In this document: piece after piece, positions 63,103 to 64,000 of the stretch
Layout: the number at the start of each line of letters is the position of its first letter
Position numbering within the stretch: position 1 is the stretch's first letter
Origin: Ensifer adhaerens
GTDB lineage: Bacteria; Pseudomonadota; Alphaproteobacteria; Rhizobiales; Rhizobiaceae
NCBI RefSeq assembly: GCF_028993555.1
Contig: NZ_CP118610.1
Coordinates: 4,091,001 to 4,155,000, forward strand
Direction: 5' to 3'
Length of the DNA: 64,000 nt
Notes under the pieces: generated by a model
Databases searched by the model: none
What the model was told of the DNA's origin: nothing
The model's input: the letters and a program-made list of their open reading frames with translations, nothing else
Made by a program: the position numbers and the translations under genes

Positions 63103-63498
63103 TCAGGAATTGATGACGCGATAACAGACGCTGGCGGTGCCGGAGCGTACCATGCCGATCTGCGAAGCCGCGGCCTTGGAAAGATCCATGACGCGTCCGC
63201 GGATGAACGGCCCGCGATCGTTGATGCGAACGATCACGCTCTTGCCGTTGCGCTTGTTGGTCACCTGGACCTTGGTTCCGAATTTCAGGCTGCGGTGGGC
63301 GGCCGTCAGGTGAGCGGCATTCATGCGCTCCCCGGAGGCGGTCTTGGAGCTCAGCGCATACCAGGATGCGCCGCCGCAGCCGGCGCCGGCTGCATGGCTA
63401 TCGGAAACGGAAACGAGACCGATAGCGGTCGTGAACAGCGCTGCAGCGGCAGCCGTCTTGATCTTCGCTGGCGTCAAACTGGCGATCCCCTCGGTCAA
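63103..63498 (-). CDS. RlpA-like double-psi beta-barrel protein
   Basis: A 131-residue exported protein: a signal sequence (about 14-37, ending SDSHA), then [38 protein letters not shown] and [15 protein letters not shown], the three hallmark segments of the RlpA double-psi barrel. The catalytic-type aspartate and histidine ([16 protein letters not shown]) are present. RlpA proteins are lytic transglycosylases acting on naked septal glycan. It lacks the SPOR domain of longer RlpA proteins. Confidence 0.9.
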   Translation of the reverse strand: MTEGIASLTPAKIKTAAAAALFTTAIGLVSVSDSHAAGAGCGGASWYALSSKTASGERMNAAHLTAAHRSLKFGTKVQVTNKRNGKSVIVRINDRGPFIRGRVMDLSKAAASQIGMVRSGTASVCYRVINS

Positions 63499-64000
63499 AT
63501 GGTTGTCTAAAAATCTTCTGAGAACCGCTAATTAGGGCGAAAAATGGCAAAAGCGTGCTTCAACCGTTTACGATCTATTAGGATATATTAAAAAAGGACG
63601 AAAATTCAAAAACGAAGATTGTTTGAAATAGTTTAAAGAGAGCCCGGAAGTTCTTTGGAATCAGCGGTTGAACGTTGGCGGCCTTCCGCACGCAGGCCCA
63701 ACTCAGTGGTAAACGAAAAATTTCATTAAAAATTTCGAATTGGACGAAATTTCCGGAATCCGGATGGTCGAAAATTCGATACTAGCGCACAGGTTGTATT
63801 TAATTCGTCAAGTATCGAACGAATATCCCGAGAATGTCACAATTCTGGCGACCTTCACGCCGCCATTACTGATAAACAGACTATCGGCTTTCTATAAGCA
63901 TTTCGGGTTATGTTATTGATTGAATGCCACGTTGCGTTTCAGGCGTTGCGCCAAGCACCCGATTGCCAGAGCTGCGCAAGCGAGACGCGATAATCGGGAT
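63499..64000. other. AT-rich intergenic region without a recognisable gene
   Basis: The last 500 bases are clearly richer in A and T than the rest of the window. I see repeated AAATTTC/GAAAATTCG motifs and an inverted repeat TTCGATACT (63775-63783) / AGTATCGAA (63811-63819), but no coding frame with family features or a good ribosome site. It probably holds promoters for the RlpA-like gene and for a gene beyond the window. Confidence 0.6.

Overview
This is a high-GC, chromosomal-type segment from an alphaproteobacterium of the Rhizobiaceae, most likely Sinorhizobium/Ensifer. Evidence for this: the conserved housekeeping islands infC, rpmI-rplT-pheS-pheT and guaA; a membrane ferritin gene preceded by a textbook Irr operator; a RIME-like intergenic mosaic repeat; FeuP/PhoP-type signalling; and imelysin iron genes. 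I saw no rRNA or tRNA genes, phage genes, insertion sequences or CRISPR arrays. The species is an inference from gene content; no database was searched.

Layout. 0-0.9 kb: an ECF41-type sigma factor (cut by the window edge) behind a carboxymuconolactone decarboxylase gene with an ECF41-like promoter. 1-3.8 kb: epmB-epmA divergent from efp, the beta-lysylation module of elongation factor P. 4-9 kb: cyclopropane fatty acid synthase, a YiiX-like papain-fold protein, Irr-controlled mbfA, a periplasmic transglutaminase-like protease and a hydrolase. 9.2-13.2 kb: infC with a rare ATT start, then a four-gene unit of two Asp/Gly/His-rich exported proteins, a response regulator and a sensor kinase. 13.5-17.9 kb: rpmI, rplT, pheS, pheT.

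18-25.7 kb: small metabolic genes, several facing their own regulator (LysR/aldo-keto reductase, XRE/membrane protein). 25.7-30.1 kb: a membrane glycan-modification cluster (small membrane protein, EamA half-transporter, methyltransferase, polyprenyl-phosphate glycosyltransferase, GT-C-like membrane protein). 30.1-35.8 kb: xseA, a CPT-like kinase, a quinone reductase, MarR/EamA, a sigma-like protein and a VOC protein. 35.9-46.2 kb: M29 aminopeptidase, MBL hydrolase, GST/MarR, phosphatase, ybaK, ArsC-like, YitT, Lrp/aromatic aminotransferase, M14 deacylase, GST and a decayed gene. 46.3-50.4 kb: hydrolases and small stress genes with ArsR and OhrR-like regulators.

50.4-54.5 kb: guaA plus a methyltransferase, mtnN with a thioesterase, and tspO. 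55.1-61.5 kb: an iron-associated set (imelysin, di-heme oxidoreductase, second imelysin, DUF1513 protein) into which corA is wedged between two hairpins. 61.7-63.5 kb: an RsmB-type rRNA methyltransferase and an RlpA-like protein, then about 500 bases of AT-rich DNA without a recognisable gene.

Two themes stand out. Iron handling: export/storage by mbfA under Irr at one end, and periplasmic imelysin-type iron proteins at the other. Local control: at least seven enzyme or transporter genes share a short divergent promoter region with a dedicated regulator, and in most of these a palindromic operator is directly visible.
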